Origin: Streptomyces flavofungini
Lineage (GTDB): Bacteria; Actinomycetota; Actinomycetes; Streptomycetales; Streptomycetaceae
NCBI RefSeq assembly: GCF_014650815.1
Contig: NZ_BMVR01000006.1
Location: 585,309 to 649,308, forward strand
DNA length: 64,000 bases
Direction of reading: 5' to 3'
Every line of letters starts with the position of its first letter. Within the stretch, counting starts at the first letter, position 1. The position numbers were made by a program, and so were the translations under genes. The notes under the pieces were generated by a model that was not told the DNA's origin, did no database searches, and saw only the letters and a list, made by a program, of their open reading frames with translations. Positions 27,352 through 35,327 of the stretch are shown here, piece after piece.

Positions 27352-28215
27352 ATGTTCGGCAACTACCTGATCGGCCTGCGCGAGGGCTTGGAGGCCAGCC
27401 TGGTCGTCTGCATCCTCATCGCCTACCTGGTGAAGACCGAGCGGCGGGACGCGCTGGTGCCGGTGTGGACCGGCGTCGGGGTCGCGGCGGCGCTCTCGCT
27501 CGGCTTCGGCTGCGCGCTGACCTTCGGCTCGCAGGAGCTGACGTTCAAGGCGCAGGAGGCGCTGGGCGGTTCGCTGTCGATCGTCGCGGTGATCCTGGTG
27601 ACGTGGATGGTCTTCTGGATGCGGCGCACCGCCCGCCACCTCAAGGCCGACCTGCACGGCAAGCTGGACGCGGCGCTGCGGATGGGCACGGCGGCGCTGG
27701 TCGCCACGGCGTTCCTGGCCGTGGGGCGCGAGGGCCTGGAGACGGCCCTCTTCGTGTGGGCGTCGGTGCGGGCGTCCAACGACGGCACCCACGCGCCGCT
27801 GCTCGGCGTGCTCCTCGGGCTGCTCACGGCGATCGCCCTCGGCTGGCTGTTCTACCGCGGCGCGGTGCGCATCAACCTGGCGAAGTTCTTCACCTGGACC
27901 GGCGCGATGCTGGTCGTGGTGGCGGCGGGCGTGCTCGCGTACGGCGTGCACGACCTGCAGGAGGCCGAGTTCATCGGCGGTCTGCGGAACAAGGCGTTCG
28001 ACATCAGCGCGACGATCCCGCCGGACAGCTGGTACGGCACGCTCCTGAAGGGCGTGTTCAACTTCCAGCCGAACCCGACGGTCATCCAGGTCGTGGTGTG
28101 GTCGCTGTATCTGGTGCCGGTGCTCGCGCTGTTCCTGGCCCCGTCCGGGGCCCGGCCGCGCACGCCCGCCCCGGAACCGGCGAATCCGGCCAGTGCGGAC
28201 ACTGCGGGCTCTTGA
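27352..28215 (+). CDS. efeU: EfeU iron permease (Ftr1/OFeT family)
   Basis: A 287-residue membrane protein with about seven helices. The two diagnostic REGLE iron-relay motifs are present: LREGLEASLVVCIL near residue 9 and GREGLETALFVWAS near residue 122. It imports iron delivered by EfeO and oxidised by EfeB. It starts 4 bp after efeB with GGCATGAGGCG as weak ribosome binding context, implying translational coupling. The C-terminal 30 residues are Pro/Ala-rich and cytoplasmic. The order here, with the permease last, is the actinobacterial O-B-U arrangement. Confidence 0.96.
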   Translation: MFGNYLIGLREGLEASLVVCILIAYLVKTERRDALVPVWTGVGVAAALSLGFGCALTFGSQELTFKAQEALGGSLSIVAVILVTWMVFWMRRTARHLKADLHGKLDAALRMGTAALVATAFLAVGREGLETALFVWASVRASNDGTHAPLLGVLLGLLTAIALGWLFYRGAVRINLAKFFTWTGAMLVVVAAGVLAYGVHDLQEAEFIGGLRNKAFDISATIPPDSWYGTLLKGVFNFQPNPTVIQVVVWSLYLVPVLALFLAPSGARPRTPAPEPANPASADTAGS

Positions 28216-28306
28216 GGACGTCTGCCGCACTGCCGGAGCCCGGCGTCCGGCGCCTTCGGGGCCCCGATAGGGTTCGGGCCCGGGAAGGGGTAGGTGAAGG
28301 TATCCG

Positions 28307-29281
28307 ATGAGCAGGGTTCGCAGGCTCGGCCGGCCGGTCTCGTACGCGGCGGCGGTGGCGGTCCTCTCGCTGACGGCGAGCGGATGCGTGACGGTGCACG
28401 GCGAGCGTGAGGTCGTCCGCACGGCCACCAAACCGGAGGCCGCCCGCGCGCTGAAGGACTTCCTCACCGCCTACAACAAGGCGGACAAGGCGTACGACCC
28501 GGCGCTCGACGCCGCCCGCGTCACCGGCCCGCTCGGCGCCATCAACCAGGCGGGCCTGAAGGCCCGGCAGGTGCAGCACCCGGACGGCAACGCCCGGTAC
28601 GTGCCGCTGAAGCTGACGGATGTGACGTACTCCATCCCCAAGAAGGCCGGCTGGCCGCGGTGGTTCGTCGTCGACGCGGAAGCCAACCGCAAGCCGCACG
28701 GCTACCGCTGGCTGATCGCGTTCACCCGGGACAGCGCGGACGCGCTGTGGGAGGCGACGTATCTGAACCTGGTGCGGCCGGACCAACTGCCCGAGCTGAA
28801 GAAGGACGGGGACGGCCACGTCGTGCCGGTCGCCGTCGGCGGCGCGGGCCTCGCGGTGGCGCCGCGGCGGCTCAGCGGGGAGTACAGCACGTACCTGAAG
28901 TCGGGCGGCGACACGTTCGCGCCGGGCCCGCACACCTCGCAGTGGAAGGAGGCCCGCGACCGCAACAAGCGGCGCCTCGGCCTCGCCGTCCAGTACATCG
29001 ACGAGCCGCGCACCGAGGGCGCGTTCGCCCCCCTCGGCCTGCGCACGAAGGACGGCGGCGCGCTGGTGTTCTTCGCCACGCACCACTACGAGAAGCAGAC
29101 CGCGTCCAAGGGCCTCAACGTCACCGTGGACGCGGACGTGAAGGCCCTGATGAAGGGCGAGGCCAAGCAGTCCGTGATGCTGGAGCGCGTCTCGAACCAG
29201 GTGGCGCTCGACCCCGGGGGCACGGGCAGGGTGAAGGTGCTCAGCCGGATGCAGGGGCTGGTGGGGGCGAAGGGCGAATAG
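28307..29281 (+). CDS. conserved secreted lipoprotein
   Basis: A 324-residue lipoprotein with lipobox LTASGC around residue 27 and no membrane segment after it. The mature part is mixed alpha/beta and begins EREVVRTATKPEAARALKDFLTAYNKAD, resembling a family of actinobacterial lipoproteins of unknown function (DUF8094-like). Its Lys-rich strands near the end (GGTGRVKVLSRMQGLV) suggest it stays at the outer membrane-wall interface. A 91-bp gap with GC-rich inverted segments separates it from efeU, and it lacks an iron box of its own; read-through from the efe operon is possible. Function unknown. Confidence 0.8.
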   Translation: MSRVRRLGRPVSYAAAVAVLSLTASGCVTVHGEREVVRTATKPEAARALKDFLTAYNKADKAYDPALDAARVTGPLGAINQAGLKARQVQHPDGNARYVPLKLTDVTYSIPKKAGWPRWFVVDAEANRKPHGYRWLIAFTRDSADALWEATYLNLVRPDQLPELKKDGDGHVVPVAVGGAGLAVAPRRLSGEYSTYLKSGGDTFAPGPHTSQWKEARDRNKRRLGLAVQYIDEPRTEGAFAPLGLRTKDGGALVFFATHHYEKQTASKGLNVTVDADVKALMKGEAKQSVMLERVSNQVALDPGGTGRVKVLSRMQGLVGAKGE

Positions 29282-29344
29282 CCCGCGGCGCTTCGGCCGG
29301 ACCGGTTCGCCGCCCGTCGCGGGACCGGCCCCGCGACCGCCGCG

Positions 29345-30115
29345 CTACCCCCGCAGCGGCCAGGCCGCCGCGCCCGCCTCGTCGTCGGCGCCCTGCCCGG
29401 GCGCCTCCGCGTACCGCGCGCACTCGTCGGTGAGGATCTCCAGGAGCGTCAGCGGGTCGGGCAGCGGGAACTCGGGCCCCCGGACCCAGCCGACGGCGAG
29501 GTCACCGGGCAGCCGTGCGGGCGGCACGAGCACGTACGACCCGCGGCAGTGCCAGCGCAGGCCGGGGTGCTCGTCCATCGTCTCCGGGTGGCAGTCCAGC
29601 TCGCACGGCCACCACTCGTCCTCGTCCTCGGGGGTGCCGCGGGTCGCCGTGAAGAACAGCATCCGGCCCTGGTCGCCCACGCCCTCGGACTCGGCGACGG
29701 GGCCCACCTCCACGTCGGCGGCGAGCAGCCGCGCGAGGGCGGCGCGCCCTGCGTCCAGCGGCACGTCGAGGACGTCGTGCACCATGCCGGTCGCGGTGAT
29801 GAAGTTGGCCTGGGGCTGGTGCCTGGCCCAGCGTTCGAGCTGCCCGCGGTCGGTGGTGGACTGCGTCTGCCAGGCGAAGGACACGGGGTGCCGGGCGGGG
29901 GTGGGGCAGCCGATGCGGTCGCACGAACATCGGTACCCGGCGGGGTGGGCGGCGGGGGCCAGCGGCAGCCCCGCGGCGGCGACGGCGAGCAGCAGGTCCT
30001 CGCGGCGGGCACTCTCGACGTCCGCGCTCGCCTCGGCGCCACCACGCGCACGTCGGCGAAGCCACTGGGAGATCCTGCCCTGCGCGCCGGACGGCCGGCC
30101 GAACTCTGCGCCCAT
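29345..30115 (-). CDS. bifunctional DNA primase/polymerase-like protein
   Basis: A 256-residue soluble protein resembling the primase-polymerase (prim-pol, PF09250-type) N-terminal domain common in Streptomyces. The family's Cys-rich loop is visible in GYRCSCDRIGCPTPARHP, followed by the small-domain strand ANFITATGMVHDVLDVPLD, where catalytic acids normally sit, and HCRGSYVLVPPARL. It lacks helicase and replication modules, so it is a stand-alone domain; whether it is active is unclear. The ATG at 30115 has a GAGGTGAGGGG upstream. It is convergent with the lipoprotein gene. Confidence 0.78.
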   Translation of the reverse strand: MGAEFGRPSGAQGRISQWLRRRARGGAEASADVESARREDLLLAVAAAGLPLAPAAHPAGYRCSCDRIGCPTPARHPVSFAWQTQSTTDRGQLERWARHQPQANFITATGMVHDVLDVPLDAGRAALARLLAADVEVGPVAESEGVGDQGRMLFFTATRGTPEDEDEWWPCELDCHPETMDEHPGLRWHCRGSYVLVPPARLPGDLAVGWVRGPEFPLPDPLTLLEILTDECARYAEAPGQGADDEAGAAAWPLRG

Positions 30116-30285
30116 CTATCCCCTCACCTCGCCATCGTGCGGAACAGCATGACCTATGGTCCCACCATCCTGCTCCCCGGGTGGCCGTAGTCCACATCCG
30201 GGGTACCTGGGGTGATGCCAGCCGCTGGGTGACATAGCGCGTCATTTCACGCTGTGCGGCGAATCGCGCACCTACGGTGTTCGAC

Positions 30286-31353
30286 ATGGTCACTAGGACT
30301 GTGCTGACGGGCCTCACCGCCCTGGCCCTCGCAGGACCGGCCGGCTTCCTGACTCCCCTGGAGTGGGGCGGCGGTCCGCTGACCGTCGACGCGCTCCCCC
30401 GGCTCGTCTACACCGCGCACCGGGGCGGCGCCCTCGAAGTCCCGGAGAACAGCATGTCCGGCCTGGTGGCCGCCTTCGAGCGGGGTACCGCGCAGGTCAT
30501 CGACGTGGACACCAGGATGCTGCGCGACGGCACGCTGGTGGTGATGCACGACGCGACGCTGGACCGCACCACGTACACCAGGGGGCCGGTGCGCGAGCTG
30601 ACGCTGCGGGAGTGGCAGCGGGTGCGGCTGCGGCCGCCGACGGGCCTGCCGGGCCGCTGGCGCGCCGAACGGCCGCCGACGGTGGCGGAGGTCCTGGACC
30701 GCTTCGGCGGCCGCGTGATGCTGATGCTGGAGGCCAAGGACCCGCAGAGCCTGGCCCGGCTCGGCACGATGATCCACGCGCGCGGCCTGGCCCGCTCGGT
30801 GTTCGTGAACTCCAACAAGCCCTGGGTGGCCCGCCGCGCCCACCACCTGGGCCTGCTCGCGCAGCTCTGGCGCTCGCAGGCCCAGCTGCGCACCGACCGC
30901 CCGCGCGACTGGGCGTCGTTCGTCGACGTCCTCGACGTGGACTACAAGGCACGTGACGCGGATCTCGTACGGGCGGTCAACTCGGGCATCCCGCGGGTGT
31001 GGGCGCACACCGTGACCACGCCGCGCCAGCGCGACCGGGTGCTGCGGCTCGGCTGCAACGGCGTGATCACGGACGCGCCGGGGCTGCTCTCGCGCACACC
31101 GATCAGGGACCGGGCGAAGGCGGCGCGGACGGCGGGTCGACGGGCCGCGGGCCGGCGGGCCGCGGCTCAGCGGGGCGCGATGCCGTACAGGGCGTACTCG
31201 ACGAGGGTGTCGGCGTACTCGTGGGTGAGCGGGCCGACGCGCTGGAGCCAGCGCTGGGCGAGCGGCCCGGTCCAGAGTTCGAGGGCGACGCGCGGGTCGA
31301 TGTGGGCGGCGACCTGGCCGCGCTCCTGGGCGGACCGCAGCCGGTCGACGTAG
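30286..31353 (+). CDS. glycerophosphodiester phosphodiesterase, extended into antisense tetR
   Basis: A GDPD-family enzyme that hydrolyses glycerophosphodiesters to glycerol-3-phosphate and an alcohol. A hydrophobic N-terminal signal or anchor (VLTGLTALALAGPAGFL) indicates export. Catalytic motifs are AHRGGALEVPENS, IDVDTRMLRDG and VVMHDATLDRTT near residues 45-95; the last family strand is GVITDAPGLL near residue 270. The frame then runs on for about 85 Arg/Ala/Trp/Ser-rich residues with no family match, of which the last 62 codons are antisense to tetR. The total is 355 residues. The ATG at 30286 is chosen although no ribosome binding site is clear (GTG at 30277 is an alternative). Confidence 0.85.
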   Translation: MVTRTVLTGLTALALAGPAGFLTPLEWGGGPLTVDALPRLVYTAHRGGALEVPENSMSGLVAAFERGTAQVIDVDTRMLRDGTLVVMHDATLDRTTYTRGPVRELTLREWQRVRLRPPTGLPGRWRAERPPTVAEVLDRFGGRVMLMLEAKDPQSLARLGTMIHARGLARSVFVNSNKPWVARRAHHLGLLAQLWRSQAQLRTDRPRDWASFVDVLDVDYKARDADLVRAVNSGIPRVWAHTVTTPRQRDRVLRLGCNGVITDAPGLLSRTPIRDRAKAARTAGRRAAGRRAAAQRGAMPYRAYSTRVSAYSWVSGPTRWSQRWASGPVQSSRATRGSMWAATWPRSWADRSRST

Positions 31354-31799
31354 AGCTGGAGCTGCGGCTCGAGCAGCTTCTCGAGGAATTCGCGGCCGAG
31401 CTGCTCGTTGACGACGCCCTCGGCGGCCAGGGCGCGGGCCGGGGCGTCGAACTTCGGGTTGATCATCTCGTCGACGGTGGCGCGCAGCACGTACTTGAGG
31501 TCGGTCTCCAGGTCCCCGGTGTCCGGGATGGCGGTCGCGACCTCGTCGAGCCCCGCCTTCGCGCTCAGCTCGGCGGAGGCCTGCTCGGACAGGTCGAGGA
31601 AGGCGTCGAGGAGGACGGCGCTCTTGGAGGGCCACCAGCGGTAGATGGTCTGCTTGCCGACACCGGCGCGGGCGGCGATGGCCTCGATCGTCATCTTGCC
31701 GTAGCCGACCTCGCCGACCAGGGCGAGGGCGGCGTCGTAGATCGCGCGGCGCGAGCGCTCACTGCGGCGCGTGGAGTCAGGGGCGGTTTTCTGAGCCAT
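31167..31799 (-). CDS. TetR/AcrR-family regulator
   Basis: A 210-residue repressor. The N-terminal HTH is typical (IYDAALALVGEVGYGKMTIE, then AARAGVGKQTIYRWWPSK), and the C-terminal ligand domain is of the TetR_C type with WTGPLAQRWLQRV near the end. It is divergent from a small gene at 31978, and three inverted repeats with the half-site GAGACG lie in the 178-bp gap, so autoregulation and control of the small gene are likely. Its 3' end overlaps the convergent phosphodiesterase frame by 187 bp. The ligand cannot be deduced. Confidence 0.93.
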   Translation of the reverse strand: MAQKTAPDSTRRSERSRRAIYDAALALVGEVGYGKMTIEAIAARAGVGKQTIYRWWPSKSAVLLDAFLDLSEQASAELSAKAGLDEVATAIPDTGDLETDLKYVLRATVDEMINPKFDAPARALAAEGVVNEQLGREFLEKLLEPQLQLYVDRLRSAQERGQVAAHIDPRVALELWTGPLAQRWLQRVGPLTHEYADTLVEYALYGIAPR

Positions 31800-31821
31800 G
31801 ACAACGAATGTAGCAGCGCCG

Positions 31822-31923
31822 CGAGACGCCGCGTCTCACCAGCGCCCCGGCCTCCCGTAAAAGCACTCGACAAGACGGCACGTCTCGCTTAGAGTCGAGA
31901 ACACGACGAGACGATACGTCTCG
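31822..31923. promoter_or_regulatory. three TetR operator-like palindromes
   Basis: Consensus CGAGACG-N3-CGTCTCG: site 1 at 31822-31838 (6-bp arms perfect), site 2 at 31871-31887 (one mismatch), site 3 at 31907-31923 (7-bp arms perfect). They span the divergent promoter between tetR and the small gene. A 9-bp direct repeat (TCGTCCAGC) follows at 31929-31953. Confidence 0.75.
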
Positions 31924-31977
31924 CCAATTCGTCCAGCTCGTCCAGCTCGTCCACTCGCTCATCACGGAGGCAATGAC

Positions 31978-32157
31978 ATGTCACGAGGCGGATCCGGAAT
32001 GCTCGGCGTCGGCGGTACGCGCACCAACCTCTCCCGCAAGGCGCTGCGCGGCGGACGCGGCTCCGGCCGGGTCGGCGGCGGGCTCAGCCCGCAGGAGCAG
32101 AAGCGCGAGCTGCTGCGCAAACTCCAGGAAGGCCGGTCGGCGAAGAACGAGTCATGA
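31978..32157 (+). CDS. DUF6243-like small basic protein
   Basis: A 59-residue protein starting MSRGGSGMLGVGGTRTNLSR. The Gly/Arg-rich first half and a Lys/Glu/Gln helix (LSPQEQKRELLRKLQEGRS) match a small Streptomyces family of unknown function. ATCACGGAGG precedes the ATG by 8 nt. Its position opposite tetR, with three operators between, makes it the likely target of that repressor. It could be a regulated peptide or a nucleic-acid-binding adaptor; I cannot tell which. Confidence 0.8.
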   Translation: MSRGGSGMLGVGGTRTNLSRKALRGGRGSGRVGGGLSPQEQKRELLRKLQEGRSAKNES

Positions 32158-32287
32158 CCCCCGAGCGCCCGGCCGAAGAGCGGCCCCCGGCCCCGAAAGC
32201 GCTGGTCGGAATACAACTCAGGGCCCCAAAAGCGCCCGGTTCATGAGTAAATACCCGCCCAGATCGCAGCACATAGGGCCCGGATCG

Positions 32288-32344
32288 ATGCACGAAGGCT
32301 CCTCAGACCGCACCATGGGCAGCAACAGCCCCTGCGGTTCGTGA
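32288..32344 (+). CDS. possible 18-codon leader peptide upstream of ddaH
   Basis: ATG CAC GAA ... TCG TGA encodes MHEGSSDRTMGSNSPCGS. Its TGA (32342-32344) overlaps the ddaH Shine-Dalgarno sequence GAGGAG (32343-32348), and its early codons form the left arm of the hairpin that hides that site. The upstream ribosome binding context (AGGG at 9 nt) is weak. Translation is unproven. Confidence 0.3.
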   Translation: MHEGSSDRTMGSNSPCGS

Positions 32345-32354
32345 GGAGCCTTCG
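32293..32354 (+). promoter_or_regulatory. hairpin sequestering the ddaH ribosome binding site
   Basis: CGAAGGCTCCTCA at 32293-32305 is the exact complement of TGAGGAGCCTTCG at 32342-32354, a 13-bp stem covering the GAGGAG of ddaH. Inside the loop, ACCGCA/TGCGGT and GGGC/GCCC can extend the structure. This suggests translational control of ddaH. Confidence 0.5.
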
Positions 32355-33182
32355 TTGCATCGAGTTGCCCGGCGCGCCACATCCCGGCGCTACCTGATGT
32401 GCGCACCCGCACACTTCAAGGTCACGTACTCCATCAATCCCTGGATGGACCCCACCAAACCCGTCGACGTCCCGCTGGCCGTCGCCCAGTGGGAGGACCT
32501 GCGCGACCGCTACCGCTCGCTCGGCCACACGGTCGAGGAGCTCAAGCCGCACCCGGACCTGCCGGACATGGTCTTCGCGGCGAATGGCGCGACCGTCGTC
32601 GACGGCCGCGTCCTGGGCGCCAGCTTCGTCCACCCCGAGCGGCAGCCCGAGGCCGCCGCGCACCTGGAGTGGTTCCGGGCCAACGGCTTCACCGAGATCC
32701 ACGAGCCGACCCACATCAACGAGGGCGAGGGCGACTTCGCCACCACCTCCAGCTACGTCCTCGCGGGCCGGGGCTTCCGCGCCAGCCCGCTCTCGCACGG
32801 CGAGGCCCAGGAGGTCTTCGGCCGCCCGGTGATCGGCCTCGACCTCGTCGACCCGCGCTACTACCACCTGGACACGGCGCTCGCGGTCCTCGACGACGCC
32901 ACGGACGACGTCATGTACTACCCCGGCGCCTTCTCCCCCGGCAGCCAGGCGGTCCTGCGCCGCCTGTTCCCGGACGCGCTGATCGCCACGGAGCCGGACG
33001 CCGTGGCCCTCGGCCTGAACGCGGTCTCCGACGGCCTGCACGTGCTGCTCCCGCAGGCCGCCGTCGGCCTCTTCGAGCCGCTGCGCGAGCGGGGCTACGA
33101 ACCGATCGGCATGGACCTGGGCGAACTGCTCAAGGGCGGCGGCAGCGTGAAGTGCTGCACGCAGGAGCTGCGCGCCAAGTAG
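32355..33182 (+). CDS. ddaH: dimethylarginine dimethylaminohydrolase
   Basis: A 275-residue enzyme of the DDAH/amidinotransferase propeller fold that hydrolyses N-methylated arginines to citrulline and methylamines, or acts on a related guanidino substrate. Typical motifs are CAPAHFKVTYSINPWM near the start, DMVFAANGATVVDGRVL, HINEGEGDF, the substrate-pocket RYYHLDTALAVLDD and the C-terminal catalytic Cys in GGGSVKCCTQEL. A TTG at 32355, six bases after GAGGAG, fits best; an ATG at 32397 (MCAPAHF) is the alternative and lacks its own site. The ribosome binding site is buried in a hairpin. A strong terminator follows. Confidence 0.9.
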   Translation: MHRVARRATSRRYLMCAPAHFKVTYSINPWMDPTKPVDVPLAVAQWEDLRDRYRSLGHTVEELKPHPDLPDMVFAANGATVVDGRVLGASFVHPERQPEAAAHLEWFRANGFTEIHEPTHINEGEGDFATTSSYVLAGRGFRASPLSHGEAQEVFGRPVIGLDLVDPRYYHLDTALAVLDDATDDVMYYPGAFSPGSQAVLRRLFPDALIATEPDAVALGLNAVSDGLHVLLPQAAVGLFEPLRERGYEPIGMDLGELLKGGGSVKCCTQELRAK

Positions 33183-33200
33183 GGCGCGGCGCACCGGAAG

Positions 33201-33237
33201 TGCGGGTGGTCACCGACCACCCGCACCTCTTTTTTTC
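33201..33237. terminator. intrinsic terminator after ddaH
   Basis: An 11-bp stem (TGCGGGTGGTC and complement) with a 3-nt loop is followed by CCTC and T7. It lies between the convergent ddaH and glycosidase genes; the T-tract favours the plus strand. Confidence 0.9.
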
Positions 33238-33272
33238 GGTTCGCCCGCGTCAGCTTTTCCTGTCCGCGTACG

Positions 33273-35228
33273 TCAGCTGAGATCCGCCGGACACAGGCGG
33301 CGCGGCCGGTCGTCGCCGCGCAGCCGGGCATCGGCACAGCCGCCGGGCAGCCCGTCGTGGGCCTTGGTGCCGAAGTTGGCGGTGACCGTCAGGGTGCCGT
33401 CGCCGAAGACGGTGCGCTGGACCCGGCGGTCGGCGGTCAGGAACCGGAAGGACGCGAGCCGTTCGGTCCCGGCCGCGCGGTGCAGCGGCGCGAAGTACTT
33501 CTGCAGCGCCGCGATCTCCCGCCCCTGCCGGGCCAGTACCCGCCCGTCGAGCACATGGTTGAGCGGCCGGTTGTAGAGCATCGCGAGCAGCGCGCGCCGG
33601 GGCTTCTCCGCGGGCAGCTTCTCGTACGACAGCTCCCAGCGCTCGGCGCTCACGGTCGACCCGTGCAGGGCTGTCCCGTACAACGGGACGCGGTAGCGCG
33701 GGTCGTACATGGCCTTGGAAAGCGAGGCGGGGAGCCGCACCGGCTTGAAGAAGATGCCGGGAGCGGCCTCCGGGAAGTAACCGCCCCACTTCTCCCGGTC
33801 CTTCTGCAACGCCCACAGGCCGTCGGCGACGGGCGTGGCGCTGCCGTGGTCGAAGGCGACCGCCTCGTTGGCCCAGGCCTGGGCGGACTCGGAGCCGAGG
33901 ACCAGGCCGGAGTCGGCGATGCGGCGCATCCGGGCGAGGCGGTGGGCGCGGTCGCCCGCCTTCGTCATCGGGTGCGCGGCGGAGTGGTCACGGAACAACT
34001 CGCCGGTGGCGTCGACGTCCAGGAAGTAACTGTCCGCGCCGTTGCGCACCATCGCGCGGGTGCGGTTCGCCAAGTGGTGGCTCTTCGGTTCGGCCCGCTC
34101 GAACGCCGCCGAGCTCAAGTAGCAGCCCCGGCCGCCGAATCCGGGGCGGGGGCGGCCGTCGGCGTCGCGGACGCAGAAGTCCGGGTAGACGGTGCCCGGC
34201 CACACCGAGGTGGGGCTGTCGGCGGTCTTCGGGGGCTGGCCGTTGGCGAAGGTGTCGTAGGGCCCGACGAGGTACCCCGCGTCCTTCGCCGCGGCGACAG
34301 CGGCCTTGCCCATCGGGTCGGGCCCGGCGTCGTACCCGAGCCACATCCGGTCCACGCCCAGGTCGTGGAGGCGTCGGATGCCCGCCGGGGTGCGGGCCGC
34401 CCCCCACACGTACGCGTGCGAGGCGCCGAGGAGGCGCGCTGTCGCCGGGTTGCGGCGGATCTTCTTCTTCAGGCTGCCGAGGCGGCCTCGTTCCGCGAGA
34501 TACGCGCGGTAGTCGGCGGCCGGGGCGACGGGGTCGCCGTCGGTGAGGGCGAAGTCGACGGTGTAGGTGCGGGTGCCGTCGCCCTGGTCGAAGGTGTGGG
34601 CCGCTGTGGTCCGCAGGTGGCCGTCGGGCCCCGTCTTGAACGTGAGGTTGGTCCCGATATCGGTGGGCATGAGGTAGCTGACCCCGTGCCGTCCTGCCGA
34701 GTAGCCCCAGAGGGGCAGGGTCAGATCGGCGCTCATGTCGAGGGTGGTGCCGGTCAGCTTCTGCTCGCCGGAGGTCCAGAAGGGGTCGGCTGTGGGGATG
34801 TCGAGGCCCTCCCCGCGCGGGAGTTGAAGACTCCCCTTGGCCCCCGTCACGGGCCAGCGGAGCTCGGTGTCCCTGCTGGCGGTGAGGGTGACGGCCAGGC
34901 GGCCGTGGTCGGTGGCGGCGGTGGCCGTCAGGCCCTTGTCCGGGTAACTCCACTGCGTGCGGCCCTCGGTGGTGCGGTGGAGGGGGCCGGGGGCGCCGAG
35001 GCGCGTGGCCGCGGGGGCGGTGAGGCGGCGGGTGCGGCCGTCGTGCGTGCGGGCGCTGATCGCGAGGGTCGCGGGGTCGATGAGGGCGGTGCCGCCGTCG
35101 ACGGTGAGGGTTACGCGGGGGGTGTGGGGTGCTTGGGGGGTCCGGGAGGTCTGGGGGGTGGCTGCGGCGGTGAGGGTGGTGGCCGCGGTGAGGGTCAGGG
35201 CTAGGGCGAATGTGCGCTTGGCAGGCAT
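33273..35228 (-). CDS. secreted glycoside-hydrolase-like protein
   Basis: A 651-residue exported protein with a signal peptide (TFALALTLTAATTLTAAAT). A beta-rich N-terminal domain to about residue 250 precedes a TIM-barrel-like region. That region includes HDLGVDRMWLGYDAGPDPMG, the possible catalytic Asp segment GADSYFLDVDATGELFRDH and the Glu segment SGLVLGSESAQAWANEA. A beta domain closes the protein. The layout resembles retaining alpha-glycosidases with an Asp nucleophile (GH-H/GH101-like group), but I cannot assign a family or sugar. No carbohydrate-binding module or sortase signal is visible. It is convergent with ddaH, and the mobile-element-like repeat lies just upstream of its start. 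Confidence 0.7.
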   Translation of the reverse strand: MPAKRTFALALTLTAATTLTAAATPQTSRTPQAPHTPRVTLTVDGGTALIDPATLAISARTHDGRTRRLTAPAATRLGAPGPLHRTTEGRTQWSYPDKGLTATAATDHGRLAVTLTASRDTELRWPVTGAKGSLQLPRGEGLDIPTADPFWTSGEQKLTGTTLDMSADLTLPLWGYSAGRHGVSYLMPTDIGTNLTFKTGPDGHLRTTAAHTFDQGDGTRTYTVDFALTDGDPVAPAADYRAYLAERGRLGSLKKKIRRNPATARLLGASHAYVWGAARTPAGIRRLHDLGVDRMWLGYDAGPDPMGKAAVAAAKDAGYLVGPYDTFANGQPPKTADSPTSVWPGTVYPDFCVRDADGRPRPGFGGRGCYLSSAAFERAEPKSHHLANRTRAMVRNGADSYFLDVDATGELFRDHSAAHPMTKAGDRAHRLARMRRIADSGLVLGSESAQAWANEAVAFDHGSATPVADGLWALQKDREKWGGYFPEAAPGIFFKPVRLPASLSKAMYDPRYRVPLYGTALHGSTVSAERWELSYEKLPAEKPRRALLAMLYNRPLNHVLDGRVLARQGREIAALQKYFAPLHRAAGTERLASFRFLTADRRVQRTVFGDGTLTVTANFGTKAHDGLPGGCADARLRGDDRPRRLCPADLS

Positions 35229-35327
35229 GGGGATGTGGATAGTCGGTGGGGCTAAGAGGGTTCTAAGAAGGTGCGGTCGGGGCCCCTGCGGGGCTTCGGC
35301 TCCGCCCTCGGGGAGCCCCCGGCAGGG

